A stretch of DNA of 64,000 nucleotides from Actinopolymorpha singaporensis (GTDB taxonomy: Bacteria; Actinomycetota; Actinomycetes; Propionibacteriales; Actinopolymorphaceae). The notes under the pieces were generated by a model that did no database searches, was not told the DNA's origin, and was given only the letters and a program-made list of their open reading frames with translations. The position numbers and the translations under genes are program-made. How positions within the stretch are numbered: position 1 is the first letter of the stretch; every line of letters starts with the position of its first letter. The DNA lies in assembly GCF_900104745.1 (NCBI RefSeq), contig NZ_LT629732.1, forward strand, positions 5,567,981 through 5,631,980, given 5' to 3'. This document shows positions 42,506 through 50,074 of the stretch, piece after piece.

Positions 42506-44644
42506 ATGACTGAGGAACTCAAGGTCAGCGTGGTCGTTCCGGTCTACAACCCCGGGCGCTACGTCGAGGACTGCATCGCGTCGCTGCTGCGGCAGAGCCT
42601 GCCGGCGGAGGAGTTCGAGGCAATCTTCGTCGACGACGGGTCGACCGACGAGACTCCGGCCCGGCTGGACGCGCTGGCTGCGGAGCACCCGCACATGCGG
42701 GTGATCCACCAGGAGAACTCCGGCTGGCCCGGCAAGCCGCGAAACGTCGGTATCGACGCGGCCCGCGGTGAGTACGTCTTCTTCGTCGACAACGACGACT
42801 GGCTCGGCGACCAGGCCCTCGAACGCATGTACGCCTTCGCCCGGGAGAACGACTCCGACGTCGTGATCGGCAAGATGGCCGGCAAGGGGCGCGGAGTCCC
42901 CCGGGAACTGTTCCGGCGTACCTACCCCAAGGCGACCCTGGCCACCGCGCCGCTGATCGACAGCCTGACCCCGCACAAGATGTTCCGGAAGGCGTTCCTC
43001 GACGAGAACAACCTCCGCTTCCCCGAGGGCCGGCGGCGGCTGGAGGACCACGTCTTCGTCACCGCGGCGTTCTTCGCCGCCAAGACGATCTCGGTGCTCA
43101 GCGACTACGTCTGCTATTACCACGTACGCCGGGAGGACTCCTCCAACGCGGGCTTCCAGCGGATGGACCCGCACGCCTACTTCGCCAACCTCAACGAGGC
43201 CCTGGACATCGTCGAGGCCAACACCGAGCCCGGCCGGCTGCGGGACGGCCTGTACCGCCGCTGGCTGCGGGTGGAGATGGTCGAGCGCCTGCGCGGCAGC
43301 CGGCTGCTGGCGGCTCCGCCCGACTACCGCCGCGAGCTCTTCGACGAGATCGCGGACACCTGCGAACGCTTCGGGCCCGGAGTGGCCGCCGGGCTACCGC
43401 CCAGCCAGCGGGTGGTCGCGGCCCTGATCCGCGCGCGCCGGCTCGACGACCTGGTGCGGCTGGCCCACTGGGAGAGCGGCATCAGGCACCACGCCGAGCT
43501 GGAGGACCTCGCCTGGCACGGCGGCACGCTGCGAATGTCGCTGACCTCGCAGCTGCGGGCCGGCCGGGAGCCGATGACCTTCCGGCACGTCGACGGGCGC
43601 GACATCCTCGACCCGCCACTGTCGGCCGAGGCTGCCGAGCTGGTCTCCGCGGCAGAGCTGGACGCCACCGACCGGCTGACGCAGAGCAAGGTGGACGTCA
43701 TCCTCCGCTCCCGCGACAACGGCGCCGAGCACTATCTCCCCGTGACCTTCACCTCCGACCGGCCCGGGGTCGGCGCGGGCGACTCCACCTTCGCACTGGA
43801 GTTGCGCACGGAGGCCACGCTGGACGCCGACACCGCCGCCGGCGGCGCGCCGCTGGAGCGGGGCGTCTGGGACGTCGTCGCCAGGATCAGCTCCTGCGGC
43901 TGGAGGAAGGACACCCGGCTGGGTTCGGTCCGCACGGCACGAGCCGGCGCGCACCGTGCCCCGGCGGTGGCGGGCACGCCGCCTCGGGTGATCACGCCGT
44001 ACTGGACGGACAAGGGCAACCTGTCCGTCGACGTCGCCCAGCGGACCTCCAGCGTCGGCAACGACCTGCTGATCTCCGGCGCGGCCACGCTGGGTCCCGC
44101 CCGCGCCGCCGCGGACTCCGCGGGTTCCGCCGACGGGGTGGGTGAGTCCGAACTCCTGCTCGCGCTCCCTCTTCGCACCGTGGTGGCGACCGAGATCGAC
44201 GTGGCCGCCGTCCAGCTGCTGCACGAGGGCAGCGGCGTGGCGGTGCAGGTCCCCGGCCGGCTCGTCCCGTACGTCCATGACGGGATGGGCTGCTCGCGGC
44301 TGTCCGCGCAGTTCTCCCGGGACGCCCTCAGCGCCGGCCGCTGGTCGGTGCGAGTGCGCCTGGTCGCCGCCGAGCAGGGCACGTTCGTCCCGTTGCCGGT
44401 GACCGTGACGGTGCCGGCCGGCGGCGGCCTGCCGGCGTTGAGCGAGTTCGGCCGGCGGGCCGGGAGCAACGGCCACGTTCCCTTCCGGGACTCCGAGGAC
44501 GGCGCGGGAACGACCGAGGGCCTGCGGCCGGAGCTGCTCGCCTGGCTGCGCACAGGTGGGCGCCTCGGCCGCCGAGCCGGTAGGAGCCTCGGCCGCCGGG
44601 CCGGCAGGTTGGTCACCACCCGGCTCAGGCGGGACCGCGGCTGA
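42506..44644 (+). CDS. GT2 glycosyltransferase with C-terminal beta domains (copy B)
   Basis: 712 residues from an ATG at 42506 (MTEELKVSVVVPVYNPGRY) preceded by GAGGACGGGG. The GT2 domain has IFVDDGSTDETPAR, HQENSGWPGKPRN, VDNDDWLGDQALE (metal site) and RLEDHVFVTAAFFAAK. Beyond 330 there are beta-rich domains with VDVILRSRDNGAEHYLPVTF-type sequence. The last 40 residues are Gly/Arg-rich (GRLGRRAGRSLGRRAGR), possibly for membrane or polymer contact. It shares most N-terminal motifs with the copy A protein at 34168, so the two arose by duplication; the divergence suggests different sugars or acceptors. It likely heads a plus-strand unit with rfbC, 95 bases downstream. Confidence 0.88.
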   Translation: MTEELKVSVVVPVYNPGRYVEDCIASLLRQSLPAEEFEAIFVDDGSTDETPARLDALAAEHPHMRVIHQENSGWPGKPRNVGIDAARGEYVFFVDNDDWLGDQALERMYAFARENDSDVVIGKMAGKGRGVPRELFRRTYPKATLATAPLIDSLTPHKMFRKAFLDENNLRFPEGRRRLEDHVFVTAAFFAAKTISVLSDYVCYYHVRREDSSNAGFQRMDPHAYFANLNEALDIVEANTEPGRLRDGLYRRWLRVEMVERLRGSRLLAAPPDYRRELFDEIADTCERFGPGVAAGLPPSQRVVAALIRARRLDDLVRLAHWESGIRHHAELEDLAWHGGTLRMSLTSQLRAGREPMTFRHVDGRDILDPPLSAEAAELVSAAELDATDRLTQSKVDVILRSRDNGAEHYLPVTFTSDRPGVGAGDSTFALELRTEATLDADTAAGGAPLERGVWDVVARISSCGWRKDTRLGSVRTARAGAHRAPAVAGTPPRVITPYWTDKGNLSVDVAQRTSSVGNDLLISGAATLGPARAAADSAGSADGVGESELLLALPLRTVVATEIDVAAVQLLHEGSGVAVQVPGRLVPYVHDGMGCSRLSAQFSRDALSAGRWSVRVRLVAAEQGTFVPLPVTVTVPAGGGLPALSEFGRRAGSNGHVPFRDSEDGAGTTEGLRPELLAWLRTGGRLGRRAGRSLGRRAGRLVTTRLRRDRG

Positions 44645-44739
44645 CACCTGTGCCTCGCGGCCACAGCGGCCGGTGAACCGAGCTACTACAGTCTGACGAC
44701 CCGAAGCGCGGACAGCGACACGGAACGAGGAGTGGAACG

Positions 44740-45342
44740 TTGCAGCCCCTGAGCATCGACGGCGCCTGGCTCGCCCAGCCGCCGGTCTTCCCCGACAGCC
44801 GAGGCCTGTTCTCGCCGTGGTTCTCCGGCGAGGAGTTCCGCAAGGCCACCGGCCACGACCTGGCGCTGCGCCAGGCCAACCTCTCGGTGTCCGCCCGGGG
44901 GGTGCTGCGCGGTGTCCACTTCGCCGACGTGCCGCCGAGCCAGGCGAAGTACGTCACCTGCGTACGCGGCGCCCTCCTCGACGTGGTCGTGGACATCCGG
45001 GTCGGCTCGCCGACCTACCGCCAGTGGGAGGCGGTACGCCTCGACGAGGAGACCAGGCACGCGGTCTACCTCAGTGAGGGACTCGGGCACGCGGTGATGG
45101 CGCTCACCGACGACGCGACGCTGCTGTACCTCTGCTCCGAAGGCTTCGCTCCCACCCGCGAACACGGCGTCCACCCGCTCGACCCGGCGCTCGGGATCGA
45201 CTGGCCGGCCGACCTCGAGCCGCTGCTGTCGGACAAGGACGCGGCCGCGCCCACCCTGGCCGAAGCGGAGCACCAGGGCCTGCTGCCGTCGTACGCCGAC
45301 TGTCAGGCCTATCGCGAGCAGCTGCGCTCCCAGGCCGGTTAG
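44740..45342 (+). CDS. rfbC: dTDP-4-dehydrorhamnose 3,5-epimerase (RmlC)
   Basis: Third step of dTDP-L-rhamnose synthesis. 200 residues from a TTG at 44740, seven bases after GAGGAG. The cupin fold carries VLRGVHFADVPPSQAKYVTC, with His60 and Lys70 matching the catalytic His and Lys of M. tuberculosis RmlC (His62 and Lys72), and Tyr130 in LLYLC matching its Tyr132. The later active-site Tyr (Tyr138 there) is Phe136 here (SEGFAP). It is separated from rfbABD but all four steps are encoded within 6.4 kb. A strong hairpin ends the unit. Confidence 0.92.
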   Translation: MQPLSIDGAWLAQPPVFPDSRGLFSPWFSGEEFRKATGHDLALRQANLSVSARGVLRGVHFADVPPSQAKYVTCVRGALLDVVVDIRVGSPTYRQWEAVRLDEETRHAVYLSEGLGHAVMALTDDATLLYLCSEGFAPTREHGVHPLDPALGIDWPADLEPLLSDKDAAAPTLAEAEHQGLLPSYADCQAYREQLRSQAG

Positions 45343-45376
45343 GGCCTGTCCCTGGGCGACTGCACGGAGGTTCGCG

Positions 45377-45416
45377 GCGTGCGGGCCACGAGGTCGTGAC
45401 CCCGTGGCCCGCACGC
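45377..45416. terminator. Bidirectional terminator, rfbC / SnoaL-like gene
   Basis: GCGTGCGGGCCACG and CGTGGCCCGCACGC form a perfect 14-bp stem with a 12-base loop, midway between two convergent genes (35 bases after rfbC, 10 bases after the other stop). Confidence 0.85.
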
Positions 45417-45426
45417 TTCACCGGCA

Positions 45427-45849
45427 TCAGTCGTGGTCGTGATGGCCGAACCCCTCCGGCGGCTGGTCGAGAAAGCCGGTGACCTCGGTGATCCGGCCCG
45501 CGTCGTCGAGGTGGAGTACGTCCGTCCCGGTGGCGAACGTCGTGCCGCCGACGACGATCTCCCACCGCAGGCGAGCCCGCTCGTGGTGGGTCTCCGGCAC
45601 CTCGCGTGCCTGGAACCGGTAGTCCGGGAAGTGCTGCGCGAACTGGTCCCGGAACGCGACCAGCTCCTCGACTCCCCGCATGACGGCCACGGGCGTTCGA
45701 GAGCTCACCCCGGCGGCGAACGTCTGCGCGGCGAGCCGCTGCTGGTCCTCCGGTGCCGCCGCGTTCCAGAACTCGACGTACCGCTCGACTGCGTTGGCGG
45801 GGTGGGGCGGTTTGGTGGGATGGGCAGGGTTGGTGGTGGTGTCGGTCAT
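45427..45849 (-). CDS. SnoaL-like / NTF2-fold protein
   Basis: 140 residues from an ATG at 45849 with GGAGGAG seven bases upstream. The sequence has the cone-shaped NTF2/SnoaL fold pattern: VERYVEFWNAAAPEDQQRLAAQTF, the FRDQFAQHFPDYRFQ segment, and a beta strand with RLRWEIVVGGTTFATGTDVLHLDDAGRITEVTGFLD. The C-terminus is His/Asp-rich (HHDHD). Members include ester cyclases and many proteins without known activity, so no reaction is assigned. It is divergent from an XRE regulator, with a palindrome between, and is probably its regulated partner. Confidence 0.8.
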   Translation of the reverse strand: MTDTTTNPAHPTKPPHPANAVERYVEFWNAAAPEDQQRLAAQTFAAGVSSRTPVAVMRGVEELVAFRDQFAQHFPDYRFQAREVPETHHERARLRWEIVVGGTTFATGTDVLHLDDAGRITEVTGFLDQPPEGFGHHDHD

Positions 45850-45950
45850 GTGCAGGCTCCTCCGCTTCGCGAGGACGTGGGTGGCCGCACGGGTTTCGTG
45901 CGGCGGCTGTTCACAACGCCACCACGGTGACGCGGGCGGCGGCGGCGCGG

Positions 45951-45971
45951 CAATAACCTCGAAGGTCATTG
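45951..45971. promoter_or_regulatory. Operator-like inverted repeat between SnoaL-like and XRE genes
   Basis: CAATAACCT and AGGTCATTG flank CGA, a 9-bp inverted repeat with one mismatch in otherwise GC-rich DNA, 26 bases before the XRE start and 102 before the SnoaL-like start. It is a likely binding site for the adjacent regulator. Confidence 0.6.
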
Positions 45972-45996
45972 CCCGGCCGGGCGGAAGCAGGCCATC

Positions 45997-46842
45997 GTGG
46001 CGGACATGACAGCCACAGCCGCCGCGCCGGAGGAGACGATCGGGATGATGGTGAAACGGTGGCGCGAACGGCGTCGCCGGTCCCAGCTGGACCTGTCGCT
46101 GGCCGCTGAGATGTCGACCCGGCACCTGAGCTACATCGAGACCGGCAGGTCCAACCCCAGCCCGGCGATGATCGAGCGGATCTGCGACGAGCTGGACGTA
46201 CCCCTGCGTGAACGCAACCGCTTCCACCTCGCCGCGGGTTTCGCGCCGGCCTACCGCGAGCGACCGCTCACCGACCTCGGCGCCGCCCAGGACGCGGTGC
46301 GTGCGGTGCTCGCGGGCATGGAGCATCACCCCGCCGTCGCCGTGAACGTGCACTGGGACCTGCTGGCCGCCAACCAGGCGATGGAGGCGTTCCTTCGCGA
46401 CCTGCCCGGCGAGCTGCGCCGCCCCCCGGTCAACATGCTGCGGGCGACCCTGCACCCGGACGGTCTGGCGGCGCGGATCATGAACCTCGGCCAGTGGCGG
46501 TCGCACGTGGTTCGGCGGGTACGCCGGCAGCTCGAACGCACCGCCGCCGACGGGCTGGCGGCGCTCCTCGCCGAACTCGAGGCCTACGGCCCGCCGTCCC
46601 CCACGACCGGACCGGCCGCGGACGGGACGACCGCCGACGACCTGGTTGTCCCGCTGCGGATGGCTACGCCGTACGGCGATCTCGCGCTGCTCTACACGGC
46701 CACGGTGTTCGGCTCACCCCGTGACGTCACCCTGGACGAGATCGCCATCGAGACGTTCTTCCCCGCGGACCAGGCCACCGCACAGGTGCTCCGGTCGCTC
46801 GCCGACCTGCGGACCGCTCCGCGAGCCGAAACACCCACCTGA
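45997..46842 (+). CDS. XRE-family regulator with MmyB-like ligand domain
   Basis: 281 residues from a GTG at 45997, ten bases after GGAAG; the ATG at 46006 is an alternative. The XRE HTH occupies about 15-75 (RSQLDLSLAAEMSTRHLSYIETGRSNPSPAMIERICDEL). The rest (residues 95-270) is the PAS-like MmyB ligand domain typical of actinobacterial regulators (AVNVHWDLLAANQAMEAFL, ending EIAIETFFPADQATAQVL). In such pairs the regulator controls the divergent enzyme gene, here the SnoaL-like protein. The inducer is not known. Confidence 0.9.
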   Translation: MADMTATAAAPEETIGMMVKRWRERRRRSQLDLSLAAEMSTRHLSYIETGRSNPSPAMIERICDELDVPLRERNRFHLAAGFAPAYRERPLTDLGAAQDAVRAVLAGMEHHPAVAVNVHWDLLAANQAMEAFLRDLPGELRRPPVNMLRATLHPDGLAARIMNLGQWRSHVVRRVRRQLERTAADGLAALLAELEAYGPPSPTTGPAADGTTADDLVVPLRMATPYGDLALLYTATVFGSPRDVTLDEIAIETFFPADQATAQVLRSLADLRTAPRAETPT

Positions 46843-46852
46843 CCGGGACGGC

Positions 46853-46897
46853 GAGAAGCCCCCACCCAGCGCGGCTTCGCGCGGATGAGGGCTTCTC
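46853..46897. terminator. Bidirectional terminator, XRE / methyltransferase
   Basis: GAGAAGCCC and GGGCTTCTC pair perfectly (9 bp) around a 27-base loop that itself contains GCGCG/CGCGC. It lies 10 bases after the XRE stop and 60 after the methyltransferase stop of the converging gene. Confidence 0.75.
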
Positions 46898-46956
46898 GGT
46901 GCTCTCGGTGCCGCCGGTCGGCGCGGAGCGCCTCAGCGGGCCGGGCGCGGAGCGCC

Positions 46957-47964
46957 TCAGCTGCCGGCGCGCAGGCTGCGGCGTACGCGGTTGCGGACGA
47001 GCTGGCGTACGTCGTCGGGCAGCCGGTCGACGACCCTCTTGCCCGCCGCGCGAACAGCCGGCTTTCCGGCCGCGCCGCGGATCAGCCGCTGGGACACGCT
47101 GGCCTGGCCGTTCCCGCCGGCCGGTGCGGCCGAGGCGGGCTTGGGGGCCGCCTTGGGCTTGGGCGCCGCCTTCGGTGCGGCCGGGCGCGGATCGGGCTGC
47201 CAGCCGGCGAGGGAGAGCGGTACGTCGGGCGCCTCACCGAGCACCTTCTCGATCTCGGTGCGTACCGCGGTCAGCTCCGCTGCGTCGCCGCTCTCGCGGG
47301 CGGCGATGAAGCGGGGCCAGAAGTCCGCCTTGAGCACGGTCTCCGGGGCCATCGCGACTCGCCGGTCGATCAGCACGTCGGGAACCTGCTGCGGGTCGGG
47401 CTGGATGTAGGCCTCGACGATCTCGTCGTACTTGTCGGCGAGCACGGTGTTGGCCGGGTCGAGACCGAGGACGACGAGCACACCGGTCGGCCCGGTGTCC
47501 ATCAGCGCGAGGATCAGGTCGGGACGGTAACGCTGCAGCACCGGCACGATCTTGTAGACGTCACCGGTCCAGCCGCCGGTGTGCCGGTCGCGGGCCGCCT
47601 CGTCGACGTTGCGCGGCAGCATGTCGTCGAACACCACGACGGTGCCGGCGTGGGCGTGCCGTTCGGTGTTGATGAAGTCGCGGAGCGCGAACTCGAACAG
47701 GTGCATCCCGTCGATGAACGCCAGGTCGATGGCCGCGCCGTTCAGGTGCTCGAACGGCTGCTCGCGGGCGAAGAAGTCGTCACTGGTGGCCCGCACCATG
47801 TGCAGGTCGCAGCGAACCTCCTTCACGACCTTGAACGCCGGGTCGACGGCGACGGTGGGTACGCGGGACAGGGCGAGGCTTCGGCCGTCGTTGATGCCCA
47901 CCTCGAAATAGGCACGCGGCCGGGAGACCTCGTGCAGCGTGCGGAGGAACTCGTGGCGAAGCAC
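46957..47964 (-). CDS. SAM-dependent methyltransferase-like protein
   Basis: 335 residues from a GTG at 47964 with GAGGAG nine bases upstream. The N-terminal 190 residues have a class I methyltransferase pattern: AYFEVGINDGRSLAL (cofactor loop), VAVDPAF (acidic end of strand 2), LAFIDGMHLFEFALRDF and VVFDDMLPRN. This is the Methyltransf_24/CmcI-like group, often found with surface polysaccharide genes. The C-terminal third is an Ala/Pro/Lys repeat (AAPKAAPKPKAAPKPASAAP) and a very basic end (RNRVRRSLRAGS), unlike the family. It could O-methylate rhamnose or another wall-polymer sugar (inference from context). Confidence 0.75.
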   Translation of the reverse strand: MLRHEFLRTLHEVSRPRAYFEVGINDGRSLALSRVPTVAVDPAFKVVKEVRCDLHMVRATSDDFFAREQPFEHLNGAAIDLAFIDGMHLFEFALRDFINTERHAHAGTVVVFDDMLPRNVDEAARDRHTGGWTGDVYKIVPVLQRYRPDLILALMDTGPTGVLVVLGLDPANTVLADKYDEIVEAYIQPDPQQVPDVLIDRRVAMAPETVLKADFWPRFIAARESGDAAELTAVRTEIEKVLGEAPDVPLSLAGWQPDPRPAAPKAAPKPKAAPKPASAAPAGGNGQASVSQRLIRGAAGKPAVRAAGKRVVDRLPDDVRQLVRNRVRRSLRAGS

Positions 47965-48120
47965 AGGAACACACTCCTCTTACGGACGGACGGTCGAACT
48001 GCGGGCCGGTCACGGTCTGAGCGAGTGACCGTAGCCTGAAACCGACAGTGACGAACACGGCCATGGCTGTGACCGCGTACTCGTACGGTCGCTACGCTTC
48101 GGCGTCGCACCCAGGTGGCC

Positions 48121-48981
48121 TCACCTTAGCGACGAAAACGCCGCTCGCAACGCATCCCGCCACTCTCGCAGTGGTGGGACTCCGATCTGGGCCCAGCGGT
48201 CGTGGCCGAGCACGCTGTACGCCGGGCGCGGCGCGGGCCGCGGAAACTTGTCGGTGGTCGTCGGCCGGACCCGCTCGGGGTCGGCTCCGAGCAGCCTGAA
48301 CACCTCGCGGGCGAGCTCGCACCAGGTCGCCTGCCCCGCGCTGGTGGCGTGGAACACTCCGCGCGCCTCCGGGCGGGTGCCGAGCGCGACCAGAGCGCCC
48401 GCGACGTCGGCCGTCCACGTCGGCTGGCCGCGCTGGTCGTCCACGACGTCGAGGGTGTCCCGCTCGCCCTCGAGCCGGATCATCGTCCGGACGAAGTTGG
48501 CGCCGTGCTCGCCGTAGAGCCAGGCGGTGCGGACCACGGTCCCGGTCTCGGGCAGCGCGGCGAGGACGGCCTGCTCGCCGGCGAGCTTGGTGCGGCCGTA
48601 CGCCGTCCGCGGCCCGGTCGGGTCGTCCTCGGCGTAGGGCCGGGTGCCGTCGCCGGCGAACACGTAGTCGGTGGACACGTGCAGCAGCCGGCCGCCGCGC
48701 TCGGCGCAGGCCCGGGCGAGCACCCGCGGCCCTTCGGCGTTGATCGCGTGAGCCGCGTCCTCGTGCTCCTCGGCGTCGTCGACCGCGGTGTAGGCGGCGC
48801 AGTTGACCACGACGTCGGGAGCGTGGTCGGCCATCGCCTTGGCCACCGCGGCGGCGTCGGTCACGTCGAGGTCGGCGCGGGTCAGCCCGAGGATGTCCGC
48901 GTCGTCAACGGCGTCGGCGCGGAGCCGGGACACGACGTCCCGGCCGAGCATCCCGCCCGCGCCGGTGACGAGCCACCTCAC
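48121..48981 (-). CDS. rfbD: dTDP-4-dehydrorhamnose reductase (RmlD)
   Basis: Last step of dTDP-L-rhamnose synthesis, NAD(P)H dependent. 286 residues from a GTG at 48981 that overlaps the rfbB stop (GTGA). Rossmann motif WLVTGAGGMLGRDVV, then VVVNCAAYTAVDDAE, STDYVFAGDG and the catalytic YGRTK in RTAYGRTKLAGEQAV. It lies last in the rfbA-(small ORF)-rfbB-rfbD minus-strand unit. Confidence 0.95.
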   Translation of the reverse strand: MRWLVTGAGGMLGRDVVSRLRADAVDDADILGLTRADLDVTDAAAVAKAMADHAPDVVVNCAAYTAVDDAEEHEDAAHAINAEGPRVLARACAERGGRLLHVSTDYVFAGDGTRPYAEDDPTGPRTAYGRTKLAGEQAVLAALPETGTVVRTAWLYGEHGANFVRTMIRLEGERDTLDVVDDQRGQPTWTADVAGALVALGTRPEARGVFHATSAGQATWCELAREVFRLLGADPERVRPTTTDKFPRPAPRPAYSVLGHDRWAQIGVPPLREWRDALRAAFSSLR

Positions 48982-49985
48982 GCGAGACCCGCCCGCTGCT
49001 TCAGCGGCTCCCACCAGGCACGGTTGTCGCGGTACCAGGCGACCGTCTCGGCCAGCCCGGACTCGAAGTCGTGCCGCGGCTCGTACCCCAGCTCGGCGTT
49101 GATCTTGCGCCAGTCGACGGAGTACCGGCGGTCGTGGCCCTTGCGGTCCTCGACGTAGTCGACGCTGTCCCAGGTAGCGCCGCACGCGGACAGCAGCCGG
49201 TCGGTGAGTTCCTTGTTGGTGATCTCCGTGCCGCCGCCGATGTTGTAGACCTCGCCGGCCCGGCCCTTCTCCAGGACGAGCGCGATGCCCTGGCAGTGGT
49301 CGTCGACGTGCAGCCAGTCGCGGATGTTCAGGCCGTCGCCGTACAGCGGCACCTTCCCGCCGTCGAGCAGGTTGGTGATGAACAGCGGGATGACCTTCTC
49401 CGGGAACTGGTACGGCCCGTAGTTGTTGGAGCAGCGGGTGACGCGTACGTCCAGACCGTGGGTGCGGTGGTAGGCCAGCGCGATCAGGTCGCTGGACGCC
49501 TTCGAGGCGGAGTACGGCGAGTTGGGCGCGAGCGGGTCGGTCTCCGGCCAGGAGCCCTCGGCGATCGAGCCGTACACCTCGTCGGTCGACACGTGCACGA
49601 ACGGGCCGATCTCGCGCCGGTGCGCGGCATCCAGCAGCGTCTGGGTGCCCACGACGTTGGTGACCACGAAGTCGGCGGCACCGGTGATGGACCGGTCGAC
49701 GTGCGACTCGGCGGCGAAGTGCACCACCGCGTCGTGGTCGGCCAGCAGGCTGTCGACCAGCCCGGCGTCGGTGATGTCGCCCTCGACGAACGCGAAACCC
49801 GGCTGGTCACGCACCGGGTCGAGGTTGGCCGGGTTGCCGGCGTAGGTCAGCTTGTCGAGCACCGTGACCCGCGAGCCGGCCAGGCCCGGGTAGGCGCCCG
49901 AGAACAGGGAGCGGACGAAGTGGGAGCCGATGAATCCGGCGCCGCCGGTGACGAGAATGCGCGAGGTCGCGCCGGGTTGAGGCAC
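48978..49985 (-). CDS. rfbB: dTDP-glucose 4,6-dehydratase (RmlB)
   Basis: Makes dTDP-4-keto-6-deoxyglucose, NAD dependent. 335 residues from a GTG at 49985 with GGGGAG six bases upstream. LVTGGAGFIGSHFVR, FAAESHVDRSI, STDEVYGSI and the catalytic YSASK in NSPYSASKASSDL are canonical, as is the VTRCSNNYGPYQFPEKVIP signature. Its Shine-Dalgarno lies inside the last codons of the 28-codon ORF upstream, so translation may be coupled to it. Confidence 0.96.
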   Translation of the reverse strand: MPQPGATSRILVTGGAGFIGSHFVRSLFSGAYPGLAGSRVTVLDKLTYAGNPANLDPVRDQPGFAFVEGDITDAGLVDSLLADHDAVVHFAAESHVDRSITGAADFVVTNVVGTQTLLDAAHRREIGPFVHVSTDEVYGSIAEGSWPETDPLAPNSPYSASKASSDLIALAYHRTHGLDVRVTRCSNNYGPYQFPEKVIPLFITNLLDGGKVPLYGDGLNIRDWLHVDDHCQGIALVLEKGRAGEVYNIGGGTEITNKELTDRLLSACGATWDSVDYVEDRKGHDRRYSVDWRKINAELGYEPRHDFESGLAETVAWYRDNRAWWEPLKQRAGLA

Positions 49986-49987
49986 GG

Positions 49988-50074
49988 TTAACTCCCCTGT
50001 GCTCGCTCGGTCAGGGACTCGGTGATGGACTCGGTGTTGGACTGGGTGTTGGACTGGGTGAGGGACTCGGTCAT
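49988..50074 (-). CDS. 28-residue repeat-encoded ORF between rfbA and rfbB
   Basis: The ATG at 50074 overlaps the rfbA stop as ATGA, and its TAA lies two bases before the rfbB GTG. The product is a run of Thr-Glu-Ser type tetrapeptides (MTESLTQSNTQS ...), ending LTERAQGS, encoded by six 12-base units. No family is recognised. Coupling on both sides suggests that it is at least translated as a bridge that keeps ribosomes moving from rfbA to rfbB. It may be a by-product of repeat expansion. Confidence 0.42.
   Translation of the reverse strand: MTESLTQSNTQSNTESITESLTERAQGS
50003..50074. repeat. Six-unit 12-bp repeat between rfbA and rfbB
   Basis: On the minus strand, six 12-base units of the form xTxACCGAGTCC / xxCACCCAGTCC run from 50074 to 50003 without interruption of the frame. 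Positions 4-12 are strongly conserved between units. Confidence 0.88.

Noticed and set aside
45427-46506. N-terminally extended form of the SnoaL-like protein
   Set aside because: The extension would run antisense through the XRE gene. The ATG at 45849 has a strong Shine-Dalgarno and starts the fold.
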